Source of the DNA: Pseudomonas entomophila
Lineage (GTDB): Bacteria > Pseudomonadota > Gammaproteobacteria > Pseudomonadales > Pseudomonadaceae
Direction: 5' to 3'
Assembly: GCF_013523165.1 (NCBI RefSeq)
Contig: NZ_JAAMQI010000016.1
Coordinates: 35,446-99,445 of the forward strand
DNA length: 64,000 nucleotides
The notes beneath the pieces were generated by a model that worked only from the letters and a program-made list of their open reading frames with translations, had not been told where the DNA came from and searched no databases. Each line of letters starts with the position of its first letter. Positions within the stretch are counted from its first letter, which is position 1. Of the stretch, positions 45,045 through 56,188 are shown piece by piece. A program made the position numbers and the translations under genes.

Positions 45045-46244
45045 ATGCGTGTCGCCTGGATCGTCCTGGCCGTTTTCCTCGCCACCGTGGCCCAGGCCGC
45101 GCCGACGCCGTTCGTCAGCCTCGACCGCAGCGTCTGGCCGGAGCGGCTGGACAGCCCGGTGCTGTTCGACGTCGCCTCGCGCGCGCAGATTCTCTCCTTC
45201 GCCCAGGTCCTGCACGACAGTGAGGGGCTCGATGAGCAGGCCCTGGCCGACCGCCTGCAGCTGCGCCAGATCAACCTGCAGTCGGTGCGTGCCGTGCGCG
45301 CCAGGATGTGGGGGCGACTGTGGGACAACTACCAGCAGGCCCTGCAGAGCTGTGATCTGGATGCCTCGTTCTGCTTCCCGGCCGAGTCCCTGGCCGAATT
45401 GCGCACCTTGGCCGCGACCTTCGATACCCAGGTCGGCGCGTTCTACGCCGGCTGGATCGAGCCCAGCCGGCAGTTCCACGTGCGCTACCTGGATGACCTG
45501 CTGCGCAAGGCCGCGCTGCTGCCGCGCCTGGAAAGCGAGGTCCAACGGTTCCTGGACCCTGAAGGCACGGGCGGTACGTTCGGCGACCGCCTGTTCCTGC
45601 TCAGCGTCGTCGGCGGCCCTGACCTGACGGATGGCGCGTCCGAAACGCTCGCCCACTACTTGCGCGAGCAGCAGGTCTCCGCGCTGTTCTTCGTGCTGGG
45701 CAGCCGCTGGCAGCAGCGTCGCGACGCCACGTCCGCCGCCACGCTGCGCGAGCGCTATGCCGGTCACTGCGTCGGCCTGCAAGGGTGGGAGTACCGCTCC
45801 CACGCGCAGTGGCAGGATTGGCAAACCTCGCTGCAGCGCAGCCAGGCCAGGATCCAGGGCGATGCGCCCCAGCAATACGTCGGCTGGTTCCGCCCGCCCT
45901 ATGGGCAACGGCGCCAAGATGGCCAGGCGTTCATGGCCGCTCGCCAGCTACGGGTTTCGCTGTGGGACATCGACGCCCAGGACAACGGGCCGCTCAGCGC
46001 CGAGCAGTCGGCGCAGCGCGTGCTCAGCCTGATGCTGCTCTGGCGCCACGGCATCGTGCAGTTCAACGAGACCTCGGCCAAGGCGCAACCTGCGGTGCAG
46101 CAGGTGCTGACGCTCACTGCGCAGAGCGGCATCGGCTGGGCCGATTGCCATGGGGATTTCCAGGCGCCGCCCGTGCGTGAGGCCGAGCAGGGCACCGAGG
46201 TGTTCGTGCCGGCGGAGGATGAACACGAGGAGGTTGACCACTGA
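45045..46244 (+). CDS. Periplasmic polysaccharide deacetylase-fold protein with degenerate catalytic motifs
   Basis: A 399-residue protein with signal peptide ([18 protein letters not shown]). The C-terminal domain has NodB-fold landmarks: [12 protein letters not shown], the substrate-loop motif [10 protein letters not shown] and [12 protein letters not shown]. However, motif 1, normally TFDDGP, reads SVVGGPDL, and the HxxxH metal motif reads [13 protein letters not shown], so the usual Asp-His-His metal site is not evident. The N-terminal 170 residues are a helical domain of unknown type. It may be non-catalytic, or use an alternative site. GGGAG precedes ATG 45045. Confidence 0.78.
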   Translation: MRVAWIVLAVFLATVAQAAPTPFVSLDRSVWPERLDSPVLFDVASRAQILSFAQVLHDSEGLDEQALADRLQLRQINLQSVRAVRARMWGRLWDNYQQALQSCDLDASFCFPAESLAELRTLAATFDTQVGAFYAGWIEPSRQFHVRYLDDLLRKAALLPRLESEVQRFLDPEGTGGTFGDRLFLLSVVGGPDLTDGASETLAHYLREQQVSALFFVLGSRWQQRRDATSAATLRERYAGHCVGLQGWEYRSHAQWQDWQTSLQRSQARIQGDAPQQYVGWFRPPYGQRRQDGQAFMAARQLRVSLWDIDAQDNGPLSAEQSAQRVLSLMLLWRHGIVQFNETSAKAQPAVQQVLTLTAQSGIGWADCHGDFQAPPVREAEQGTEVFVPAEDEHEEVDH

Positions 46245-46510
46245 CTGTAGTCGCACCTGGACGACAAACCAAGGCGTGTGGTCAGTCGGAAGAAATAAAC
46301 TGCGCAACCACGGGAAAAGACTTTTGCCTGCCATGGGTTTGCGGTATGTAGGAGATGGACAGCCGAATCCTGCAGCACAGGTGGCGTCATCCAGGCCCGC
46401 ATGGCTGCAGGTGCGCTCCCCGCCCGTAACGACGCGGATACGGGGAGAACGGTGTCACTTCGCGGCGCGGTGATAGCGCGCCGTCTGGCTCCCACATAAG
46501 GTGACAGAGT

Positions 46511-47905
46511 ATGGATGACCAAGGACGCACCCCTTCTTCCGACCAGCCAATCCTGTATGTGCTCGATACCAACGTCCTGATCCACGACCCCAATGCATTG
46601 CTCAACTTCGAGGAGCATTACGTCGCCATCCCGATGACCGTGCTCGAAGAGCTCGACAAGCTCAAGGCCGGCAAGCACACCGTCGCCGCCGAGTGTCGCC
46701 AGGCCATCCGCCTGATCGACCAGACCCTGGGCGACGCCTCGCCCCAGGACGTCGAGCGCGGCGTGCCGATCCAGCGCGGCAAGAGCGGCCCGAAAGGCTA
46801 CCTCTCGATCCTGATGACCCCGCGCAACGACCCGGCCCAGCTGCTACCGGAAACCCTCAACGACAACATCATCATCAACCAGGTCCTGGAAGTGCGTGCC
46901 CGACGCAAGGACCTGAGCGTGGTGCTGGTCACCAAAGACATCAACATGCGCCTGAAGGCGCGGGCCTGCGGCATCGCCGCCGAGGACTACAGCACCGACC
47001 AGCTGGTCGACGACGTGTCGCTGCTGTCCAAGGGCTACCACTCGGTGACCGGCTCGTTCTGGGACCGGGTCGACAAGGTCGAGACGCGCCAGGAGCGTGG
47101 CCGCACCTGGCACCGCGTCCACCTCAACGAAACCATCGCCCCGGTGCACGTCAACGAGTTCATCATCGACGAGCAGGGCTTCGTCGGCTGGGTCAAGGGC
47201 GTGCGCGGCGACGAGTTGCTGTTGCTCGACCTGCATCAGGAGCCCTTGCTGCACCAGGAGGCCTGGGGCCTCAAGCCGCGTGACATTCACCAGGCGCTGG
47301 CGCTGTTCGCGCTGCTCGACCCGGACATCCACCTGGTCAACCTCACTGGCGCCGCCGGCTCGGGCAAGACCATCCTGGCCCTGGCCGCCGCCATCGAGCA
47401 GACCATGGTCAGCAAGCGTTACCGGCGCATCATCGCGACCCGCAGCGTGCAGGGGCTCGACCAGGAGATCGGCTTTCTGCCCGGCACCGAGGCCGAGAAG
47501 ATGGAGCCCTGGCTGGGCGCCATCACCGACAACCTCGAAGCCTTGCACATGGACGACGAGAACACCCACGGCAGTGTCGAGTACATCCTCGAGCGCGTGC
47601 CCTTGCAGTTCAAGTCGCTCAACTACATCCGCGGCCGCAGCTTCCAGCAGAGCTTGATCCTGATCGACGAGTGCCAGAACCTCACGCCGCACCAGATGAA
47701 AACCATCATCACCCGGGCTGGCGCGGGTTCCAAGGTGGTCTGCCTAGGCAACCTGGCGCAGATCGACACCCCTTACCTGTCGGCCCCCAGTTCCGGGTTG
47801 ACCTACCTGACCGAACGCTTCAAGGACTTCCCCCACGGCGTGCACATCACCCTGCAAGGCGTGCCACGTTCGGTCCTGGCCGAATACGCCGAATCGCACC
47901 TGTAA
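46511..47905 (+). CDS. PhoH family protein with N-terminal PIN domain
   Basis: A 464-residue PhoH2-type protein. Residues about 15-150 are a PIN ribonuclease domain (YVLDTNVLIHDPNALLNFEE, MTVLEELDKLK, VTKDINMRLKARA), and residues about 250-464 are a PhoH ATPase with Walker A GAAGSGKTILALAAA and Walker B LILIDECQNLT. Such fusions are proposed RNA helicase-nucleases. A strong terminator follows. The upstream 266-bp gap has no gene. Confidence 0.93.
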   Translation: MDDQGRTPSSDQPILYVLDTNVLIHDPNALLNFEEHYVAIPMTVLEELDKLKAGKHTVAAECRQAIRLIDQTLGDASPQDVERGVPIQRGKSGPKGYLSILMTPRNDPAQLLPETLNDNIIINQVLEVRARRKDLSVVLVTKDINMRLKARACGIAAEDYSTDQLVDDVSLLSKGYHSVTGSFWDRVDKVETRQERGRTWHRVHLNETIAPVHVNEFIIDEQGFVGWVKGVRGDELLLLDLHQEPLLHQEAWGLKPRDIHQALALFALLDPDIHLVNLTGAAGSGKTILALAAAIEQTMVSKRYRRIIATRSVQGLDQEIGFLPGTEAEKMEPWLGAITDNLEALHMDDENTHGSVEYILERVPLQFKSLNYIRGRSFQQSLILIDECQNLTPHQMKTIITRAGAGSKVVCLGNLAQIDTPYLSAPSSGLTYLTERFKDFPHGVHITLQGVPRSVLAEYAESHL

Positions 47906-47919
47906 GGCTTCTCCCTCCC

Positions 47920-47946
47920 GCCGGGCGCCTGGCCGCCCGGCTTTTT
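47920..47946 (+). terminator. Rho-independent terminator of the phoH-like gene
   Basis: GCCGGGCG and CGCCCGGC arms, 6-nt loop, then TTTTT, starting 15 bp after the stop. Confidence 0.9.
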
Positions 47947-48004
47947 CCGTTCCGGGAACCTCGGCGTCGGGTTTACACTCTTTGCCTCTTACCGGAGGAA
48001 AACC

Positions 48005-48475
48005 GTGCTGACCCATCTCGATTCCCAAGGGCGCGCCGCCATGGTCGACGTCACCGACAAGGCCGTCACCGCCCGTGAAGCCATCGCCGAAGCGCGGGTG
48101 CGCATGCGCCCGGAGACGCTGCGCATGATCGTCGACGGCGAGCACCCCAAGGGCGACGTGTTCGCCGTGGCCCGCATCGCCGGCATCCAGGCCGCCAAGA
48201 AGACCAGCGACCTGATCCCGCTGTGCCACCCGCTGATGCTGACCAGCGTCAAGGTCGAGCTGCACGCCGAGGGCACCGACGCGGTGCACATCCGTGCGCG
48301 TTGCAAGCTGGCCGGGCAGACGGGCGTGGAGATGGAGGCCCTGACCGCCGCCAGCATCGCCGCGTTGACGATCTACGACATGTGCAAGGCCGTCGACAAA
48401 GGCATGGTCATCGAGCAGGTGCGTCTGCTGGAAAAGACCGGCGGCAAGAGCGGCCCTTACCAGGCGGAGGCATGA
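48005..48475 (+). CDS. moaC: Cyclic pyranopterin monophosphate synthase MoaC
   Basis: A 156-residue enzyme of molybdenum cofactor synthesis, acting after MoaA to form cPMP. Motifs: [36 protein letters not shown] and [12 protein letters not shown]. Start is GTG 48005 with CGGAGG upstream. First gene of moaC-moaD-moaE. Confidence 0.96.
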   Translation: MLTHLDSQGRAAMVDVTDKAVTAREAIAEARVRMRPETLRMIVDGEHPKGDVFAVARIAGIQAAKKTSDLIPLCHPLMLTSVKVELHAEGTDAVHIRARCKLAGQTGVEMEALTAASIAALTIYDMCKAVDKGMVIEQVRLLEKTGGKSGPYQAEA

Positions 48476-48720
48476 TGCAGGTTCGAGTGGTGTACTTCGC
48501 GCGTTACCGCGAGCGGATCGGACGCGAGGGCGACACATTGGAAGGCACGTTCACCGTGCTCGACGACGTGCGCCGTGCGTTGCTGGCCAAGGGCGATGCC
48601 TATGCGGTATTGGGCGAGCAGAACCTGATGTGCGCGCGCAATCAGGACCTGTGCCGGCTCGACGAACCGGTCGCCGAGGGCGATGAAGTCGCCTTCTTCC
48701 CACCCGTGACCGGGGGTTGA
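48475..48720 (+). CDS. moaD: Molybdopterin synthase small subunit MoaD
   Basis: An 81-residue ubiquitin-fold sulfur carrier ending in the required FFPPVTGG tail, whose terminal Gly is thiocarboxylated. ATG 48475 is favoured over the adjacent ATG 48472 because of its better spacing from GGAGG; either overlaps the moaC stop. Confidence 0.94.
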   Translation: MQVRVVYFARYRERIGREGDTLEGTFTVLDDVRRALLAKGDAYAVLGEQNLMCARNQDLCRLDEPVAEGDEVAFFPPVTGG

Positions 48721-48722
48721 GC

Positions 48723-49169
48723 ATGAGCGTTCAGGTCCAGCAGGCCCCCTTTCAGCCCGGCCAGCAACTGGAGGCCTTGCATGCTGCCAACGTCGGCGTG
48801 GGGGCGGTGGTCGGCTTCGTCGGCTACGTGCGCGACTTCAACGATGGGCGCGACGTCGCCGGAATGTTCCTCGAGCATTACCCAGGCATGACCGAGAAGG
48901 CCCTGGCCAAGATCGTGGCATTGGCACATGCGCGCTGGCCCCTGTTGAACGTGCAGGTGCTGCACCGTATCGGTGCCCTGGCACCGGGCGAGCCGATCGT
49001 CTTCGTCGGCGTGGCCAGCGCCCATCGCCAGGCCGCGTTCCAGGCCTGCGACTTCATCATGGACTACCTCAAGACCCAGGCGCCGTTCTGGAAAAAGGAA
49101 ACCACGCCCGACGGCCCCCGTTGGGTCGAAGGGCGCCAGAGCGATCAGGACGCGGCGCAGCGGTGGTGA
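48723..49169 (+). CDS. moaE: Molybdopterin synthase catalytic subunit MoaE
   Basis: A 148-residue MoaE: GAVVGFVGYVRDFNDGRDVA, LEHYPGMTEKALAKI, the SAHRQAAFQACDFIMDYLK helix and catalytic lysines in APFWKKETTPDG. It forms a heterotetramer with MoaD to convert cPMP to molybdopterin. ATG 48723 follows the moaD stop by 2 bp. Confidence 0.96.
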   Translation: MSVQVQQAPFQPGQQLEALHAANVGVGAVVGFVGYVRDFNDGRDVAGMFLEHYPGMTEKALAKIVALAHARWPLLNVQVLHRIGALAPGEPIVFVGVASAHRQAAFQACDFIMDYLKTQAPFWKKETTPDGPRWVEGRQSDQDAAQRW

Positions 49170-49658
49170 GAAGGGCGGCAAGTGGCAGGGTTCTGTAGCT
49201 ATGGGGAATCCACTCGCCGCCTTTGCGCTGCGCGGTCGCGCAGAGGATAGGGTGATGACCAGCAGGATTGAAAGGCTTGATCGCTGAGCGATTTCCGGAG
49301 CCGCTCATTTGTAGCCATCTCGTCACAAGACCGGCTGTCACGGCCCTGTGGGAGCGGGCTTGCCCGCGATGGCGTCCGGTCCGTCACCGCCTGCATCGCG
49401 GGCAAGCCCGCTCCCACAAAAGGGCGTGTGCCGGTCTGTCAGACCAGCAATGCGGTCCAAACCCATGACGCCGGACTGGCCGCGGTTAGACACGCAGGGC
49501 TCACAAGGTCTGTAAATCATTCCCTCCAAGATCAACAATGTCTTTATGAGCGCTGTTGTGCATTCCTGCGCCGTCTACCAGCATTCAGCTTGCTGTGAGC
49601 CCTCAGGAGGAGAATGTACGATGCACTAAGCTGTGGTCTTTAGGCTTGAGGTCTCTTC
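49170..49658. other. Intergenic region containing only a REP pair
   Basis: A 489-bp gap between moaE and the GNAT gene. Apart from the REP pair at 49347-49418, no coding frame or RNA gene is recognisable; the right side is AT-rich. Confidence 0.5.
49347..49418. repeat. REP pair downstream of moaE
   Basis: TGTGGGAGCGGGCTTGCCCG opposite CGGGCAAGCCCGCTCCCACA. The spacer GGCGTCCGGTCCGTCACCGC is nearly the one in the 41,445 pair, so both belong to one REP doublet class. Confidence 0.92.
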
Positions 49659-50108
49659 ATGAAATATCACGTTCGTCCTGGAACAAGCGCAGATGCAGCA
49701 GCGATTAGCCGTGTAGTGCTAGCCGCCCTGCGTGAGTCAAATTCACAAGATTACCCGCCTGATGTGATTGCTCAGGTTGAACGGAGCTTTGCTCCTGAAG
49801 TCGTCATCGCACAACTTGCTAAGCGCAGGGTTTTCGTAGCATTGCTGGGCGAAAAAATTATCGGCACTGCTGGGCTCGACGGCGACGTAGTCAGAAGTGT
49901 TTTCGTTGATCCAGCTCACCAAAAGGTCGGTATAGGTCGGTATTTGATGGAGGTTATTCACGCAACTGCTGTTCATGCCGGCATCGGGACTCTACGCGTG
50001 CCATCGTCGATCACAGCTGAAGAGTTCTATAGCGCGTTGGGTTATCAGAAAGTCCGCGACGAAGTGCATGGAGCTGAGCGCACCATCGTTATGGAAAAAC
50101 GGCTTTAG
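49659..50108 (+). CDS. GNAT family N-acetyltransferase (AT-rich)
   Basis: A 149-residue GNAT protein: YHVRPGTSADAAAISRVVLA at the start, VRSVFVDPAHQKVGIGRYLM (acetyl-CoA pyrophosphate loop QKVGIG) and AEEFYSALGYQKVRDE near the end. Its codon use and base composition are clearly AT-richer than moaE and rhlB on either side, suggesting recent acquisition between REP-containing spacers. Substrate unknown. Confidence 0.88.
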   Translation: MKYHVRPGTSADAAAISRVVLAALRESNSQDYPPDVIAQVERSFAPEVVIAQLAKRRVFVALLGEKIIGTAGLDGDVVRSVFVDPAHQKVGIGRYLMEVIHATAVHAGIGTLRVPSSITAEEFYSALGYQKVRDEVHGAERTIVMEKRL

Positions 50109-50411
50109 GATCAGCCCCACTATCTACCATCTGGCAGGCAATGGTTTAGCGATATCATGCGCTCTCCGGGCCAGCGAGCGCGTCAGTACATTCCCAGACA
50201 GCAATATGGATCATGCTCACTCATGTGCGCCGATGGATCAGGAACATGATTACAGCCACCTGATTTGCTGATAACGCTGGCTTCGATGCCATGGCTGATG
50301 GCAACACGGGACAGGGTTGTGCCAGTTGTAGACGTTTCTGAGCGCCCCAAGCTTTGAAGGGGGCTGGCCAACGCCTTGTCATCGCGTGAAACGCTTGGCG
50401 ACAAGAGTGAG
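50109..50411. other. Gene-free spacer after the AT-rich GNAT gene
   Basis: No supported coding frame. The composition remains mixed and AT-rich, consistent with remnants of acquired DNA, but I recognise no transposase or attachment site. Confidence 0.4.
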
Positions 50412-50439
50412 GGTGGCCGCTTGAACATACGCGGCCACC
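50412..50439. terminator. Hairpin terminator between rhlB and the GNAT region
   Basis: GGTGGCCGC and GCGGCCACC arms around a 10-nt loop, followed on the plus strand by TTCTTCC. It lies 58 bp past the rhlB stop and may terminate both directions. Confidence 0.6.
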
Positions 50440-50497
50440 TTCTTCCTTGAAGCTGGCATTTGAAAAATGCATTCGCCGGACGGTTGCAGCCTGCCGT

Positions 50498-51970
50498 TCA
50501 AGGCGTGCGCTTGGGCACCGCCGCCAGCAGCTCCTGAGGCGGCATTTCGCACTTGATCTTGCGGCCGAGCAGGGCTTCGATCCCGGGGAGCTGGTAGGAG
50601 TCGTCCTCGCCGGCGAAGCTGATCGACACACCACTGGTTCCGGCGCGGCCCGTGCGGCCGATGCGGTGCACGTAGTCGTCCGGATCTTCGGGCAGGGTGA
50701 AGTTGATCACGTGGCTGATGCCGTCGATGTGGATGCCGCGGCCAGCCACGTCGGTGGCCACCAGCACGCTGACGCGGCCTTCGCGGAAGTTCTCCAGGGT
50801 GCGGATGCGCTTGTGCTGCGGCACGTCGCCCGACAGCTGGGCGGCGTTGATGCCGTCGCGCACCAGACGCTCCTCGATGCGGCGCACCTCGTCCTTGCGG
50901 TTGGCGAAGACGATCACCCGCTGCCACTGGTTGAGGGTCACCAGGTTGTACAGCAGTTTGTACTTGTCGCTGCCGGCCACCGCATACACATGCTGCTCGA
51001 CGGTGTCGCTGGCGACGTTCTCCGGCTCGATCTCGACGATCGCCGGGTCGGTGGTCCACTGCTTGGCCAGGTTCATCACGTCTTCGGTGAAGGTCGCGGA
51101 GAACAGCAGCGTCTGGCGTTCGCTCTTGGGGGGCGTCTGCCGGATGATCTGACGGACCTGCGGGATGAAGCCCATGTCGAGCATGCGGTCGGCTTCGTCC
51201 AGCACCAGCACCTCGACCATGTCCAGGTGCACTTCGCCGCGCTGCTGGAAGTCCAGCAGGCGGCCCGGCGTGGCCACGAGGATGTCGCAGTAGCGCGCCT
51301 CGAGGCTCTTGAGCTGCTTGTCGAAGTCCATGCCGCCGACGAAGGTCATCACGTTCAGGCCGCTGTAGCGGGTGAGGGCCTTGGCATCGTTGGCGATCTG
51401 CACCACCAGCTCGCGGGTCGGCGCGATGATCAGCGCCCGTGGCTCGCCCATGTAGCGCTCCTTGGGCGGGGGTGTCTGCTGCAGCTGCGAGATGATCGAG
51501 ATCAGGAACGCGGCGGTCTTGCCGGTGCCGGTCTGGGCACGGCCGATGGCGTCCTCACCACGCAGGGTATGGCCCAGCACCTGGGCCTGAATGGGCGTGC
51601 AGTAGGGGAAGCCCAGGTCGTGAATCGCGTGCATCACCGTGTCGGACAGCGCGAAATCATGAAAGCGTGTCTTGCCCTCCTGGGGCTCGACCACGAAGTC
51701 CTCGCGTTTCCACAAAGAGGCTTGAGGCTTGGGACGCGGTGGTCGTGCGCGCTGCGGCGTGTTCGCGGCAGGCGCGACAGTCGGGGCGGCGACCGGCGGT
51801 GTGGGCGGCGTGGGCGCGGGCTGCGACACGGCAGGCGCAGGTGTCGTCGGGGCCGCTTCGGCAGCCTGGACGGGCGCCGTGCGGGGCGCCATGGCAGCGG
51901 GGACGGCGGCTGGCTGAACGCCGGCCTCACCCATGCCAAAGAGTTTCTTGAGTGCCTTGAGCACGGTCAT
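50498..51970 (-). CDS. rhlB: DEAD-box ATP-dependent RNA helicase RhlB
   Basis: A 490-residue DEAD-box helicase: Q motif region [14 protein letters not shown], motif [13 protein letters not shown] box [15 protein letters not shown], and [10 protein letters not shown]. An unusual Ala/Pro-rich low-complexity linker occupies residues about 17-82, before the helicase core. RhlB unwinds RNA with the degradosome in gammaproteobacteria; the short C-terminus lacks a long basic tail. Monocistronic. Confidence 0.93.
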   Translation of the reverse strand: MTVLKALKKLFGMGEAGVQPAAVPAAMAPRTAPVQAAEAAPTTPAPAVSQPAPTPPTPPVAAPTVAPAANTPQRARPPRPKPQASLWKREDFVVEPQEGKTRFHDFALSDTVMHAIHDLGFPYCTPIQAQVLGHTLRGEDAIGRAQTGTGKTAAFLISIISQLQQTPPPKERYMGEPRALIIAPTRELVVQIANDAKALTRYSGLNVMTFVGGMDFDKQLKSLEARYCDILVATPGRLLDFQQRGEVHLDMVEVLVLDEADRMLDMGFIPQVRQIIRQTPPKSERQTLLFSATFTEDVMNLAKQWTTDPAIVEIEPENVASDTVEQHVYAVAGSDKYKLLYNLVTLNQWQRVIVFANRKDEVRRIEERLVRDGINAAQLSGDVPQHKRIRTLENFREGRVSVLVATDVAGRGIHIDGISHVINFTLPEDPDDYVHRIGRTGRAGTSGVSISFAGEDDSYQLPGIEALLGRKIKCEMPPQELLAAVPKRTP

Positions 51971-52066
51971 CTCGTCGATTGGTTAAGGAATGTACGGCGG
52001 GCAGTGTAATGCAAGAACCCGGCTCGGCGCAGGTTATTGCCGCGACGAGCCTGGCCAAGGGCGCGC

Positions 52067-52798
<732 letters not shown>

Positions 52799-52870
52799 TC
52801 ACGGCCCCGCGAAATTTCCTATGCACATGCGTCGATCGAGGTCGGGCCGCCGCGGCAGCCCGACCCAGGC

Positions 52871-54040
<1,170 letters not shown>

Positions 54041-54243
54041 CGATCACATCCTGGAAAGGGCAGGGTGGGTGACGGCACACCCGGGAACGCGCGCGATCAT
54101 ACACATCCCGTGTCGCGACGACGATGCCGGCGTGCGATCGCGCCCGCCAGGCGACGGGTTTGCCCGTGTGACGGCCGCCCTTCGTATAATGGAGGCCTTT
54201 TCGGGCGCAGGTCCGACCACCCGCCGTATGGAGGAGATACCCG

Positions 54244-55002
54244 ATGGCCGTTGCCCTGAATACCTTGGTCGAGGAAGCCGAACGCTACCTGGCCAGCGCG
54301 AAGATCCAGGATTACTGCCCCAATGGTCTGCAGGTCCAGGGCCGGCCCCAGGTACGCCGCATCGTCAGCGGCGTGACTGCCAGCCAGGCCTTGCTCGATG
54401 CGGCGGTGCAGGCCGACGCCGACCTGGTGCTGGTGCACCATGGCTATTTCTGGAAGGGCGAGAACCCGTGCATCACCGGCATGAAGCAGCGACGGCTCGC
54501 CACCCTGCTGCGCAACGACCTCAGCCTGCTGGCCTTCCACCTGCCCCTGGACGTGCACGCCGAGGTCGGCAACAACGTCCAGCTCGCACGGCAACTGGAC
54601 ATCACGGTCGAAGGGCCGCTCGATCCCGGCAACCCGAAGGTCATCGGCCTGATCGGCTCGCTGGCCGAACCGATGCCGGCCCGCGACTTCGCGCGTCGCG
54701 TCCATGAGGCGCTCGGCCGCGAACCCCTGCTGATCGACAGCGAGCGACTGGTCAGCCGCGTGGGCTGGTGCACCGGGGGCGGGCAGGGCTACATTGACGA
54801 TGCCATCGCCGCAGGCGTGGACCTGTTCCTCAGTGGCGAGGCGTCCGAGCAGACCGTCCACAGCGCCCGCGAGAACGGCATCGGTTTCATCGCCGCCGGC
54901 CACCATGCCACCGAGCGCTACGGCGTCCAGGCCCTGGGCGACTACCTGGCCCGGCGCTTTGCCGTCGAGCACCTGTTCATCGACTGCCCCAATCCGGTCT
55001 GA
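54244..55002 (+). CDS. Nif3-like dinuclear metal centre protein (YbgI family)
   Basis: A 252-residue Nif3 family protein. Metal ligands are in LVLVHHGYFWKGE (His-His), AFHLPLDVH and FIAAGHHATERYGVQ. The family forms hexameric toroids and often acts as GTP cyclohydrolase-like or unknown hydrolase; function is unresolved. GGAG lies 9 bp before ATG 54244. Divergent from algW. Confidence 0.93.
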   Translation: MAVALNTLVEEAERYLASAKIQDYCPNGLQVQGRPQVRRIVSGVTASQALLDAAVQADADLVLVHHGYFWKGENPCITGMKQRRLATLLRNDLSLLAFHLPLDVHAEVGNNVQLARQLDITVEGPLDPGNPKVIGLIGSLAEPMPARDFARRVHEALGREPLLIDSERLVSRVGWCTGGGQGYIDDAIAAGVDLFLSGEASEQTVHSARENGIGFIAAGHHATERYGVQALGDYLARRFAVEHLFIDCPNPV

Positions 55003-55023
55003 CGACAGCTACAGTCCAGCAGC

Positions 55024-55093
55024 AACCTGTGGGGCATGCCAGCGATAGCGACAGTGCCGACACCGCTGTCATCGCTGGCAAGCCCCACAGGTT
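55024..55093. repeat. REP-like inverted pair (variant class) after nif3
   Basis: AACCTGTGGGGC...TGCCAGCGAT pairs with ATCGCTGGCAAGCCCCACAG. The core (GCCAGCGAT) differs from the main REP class here (GCCCGCGAT). Could also act as terminator for the nif3-like gene. Confidence 0.85.
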
Positions 55094-55255
55094 CAAAACG
55101 CGTTGCTCGCAGCCCGAAACCCTCAAACCTCACGGCATATGGTTAGACTGTTTCGGTCTATCCCGCTGCCTAAATAGAACAGTGTCGCTGTGATAGAGTG
55201 CCCTGCTCGAACACGGCCCGACGGCCGTCCATAAGATCGTTTTTCGTGAGTAGCC

Positions 55256-56173
55256 ATGGTCGACAAACTGACGCACTTGAAACAGCTGGAGGCGGAGAGC
55301 ATCCACATCATCCGCGAGGTGGCCGCCGAGTTCGATAACCCGGTGATGCTCTACTCGATCGGCAAGGACTCTGCCGTGATGCTGCACCTGGCGCGCAAGG
55401 CTTTCTTCCCAGGCAAGCTGCCGTTCCCGGTGATGCACGTCGACACCCAGTGGAAATTCCAGGAGATGTACCGTTTCCGTGATCGCATGGTCGAGGAGAT
55501 GGGGCTGGAGCTGATCACCCACGTCAACCCGGAAGGCGTGGCGCAGGGCATCAACCCGTTCACCCACGGCAGTGCCAAGCACACCGACATCATGAAGACC
55601 CAGGGCCTGAAGCAGGCGCTGGACAAGCATGGCTTCGATGCCGCCTTCGGTGGCGCGCGTCGCGACGAAGAGAAGTCCCGCGCCAAGGAGCGCGTCTACT
55701 CGTTCCGCGACAGCAAGCACCGCTGGGACCCGAAGAACCAGCGCCCGGAGCTGTGGAACGTCTACAACGGCAAGGTCAACAAGGGCGAGTCGATCCGCGT
55801 CTTCCCGTTGTCGAACTGGACCGAGCTGGACATCTGGCAGTACATCTACCTCGAAGGCATCCCGATCGTGCCGCTGTACTTCGCCGCCGAGCGCGACGTC
55901 ATCGAGAAGAATGGCACCCTGATCATGATCGACGACGATCGCATCCTGGAGCACCTCTCCGACGAGGAGAAGGCCCGCATCGTCAAGAAGAAGGTGCGTT
56001 TCCGCACGCTCGGCTGCTACCCGTTGACGGGTGCGGTGGAGTCCGAGGCCGAGACGCTCACCGACATCATCCAGGAAATGCTGCTGACGCGAACGTCCGA
56101 GCGCCAGGGCCGGGTCATCGACCATGACGGCGCCGGCTCCATGGAAGACAAGAAACGTCAGGGCTACTTCTAA
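55256..56173 (+). CDS. cysD: Sulfate adenylyltransferase subunit 2
   Basis: A 305-residue ATP sulfurylase small subunit: [20 protein letters not shown] (PP-loop), [29 protein letters not shown] and [16 protein letters not shown]. With CysN it forms adenosine 5'-phosphosulfate from sulfate and ATP, the first step of sulfate assimilation. Followed after 15 bp by cysNC, one operon. Confidence 0.97.
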   Translation: MVDKLTHLKQLEAESIHIIREVAAEFDNPVMLYSIGKDSAVMLHLARKAFFPGKLPFPVMHVDTQWKFQEMYRFRDRMVEEMGLELITHVNPEGVAQGINPFTHGSAKHTDIMKTQGLKQALDKHGFDAAFGGARRDEEKSRAKERVYSFRDSKHRWDPKNQRPELWNVYNGKVNKGESIRVFPLSNWTELDIWQYIYLEGIPIVPLYFAAERDVIEKNGTLIMIDDDRILEHLSDEEKARIVKKKVRFRTLGCYPLTGAVESEAETLTDIIQEMLLTRTSERQGRVIDHDGAGSMEDKKRQGYF

Positions 56174-56188
56174 CTTCAGGGTTACTCC

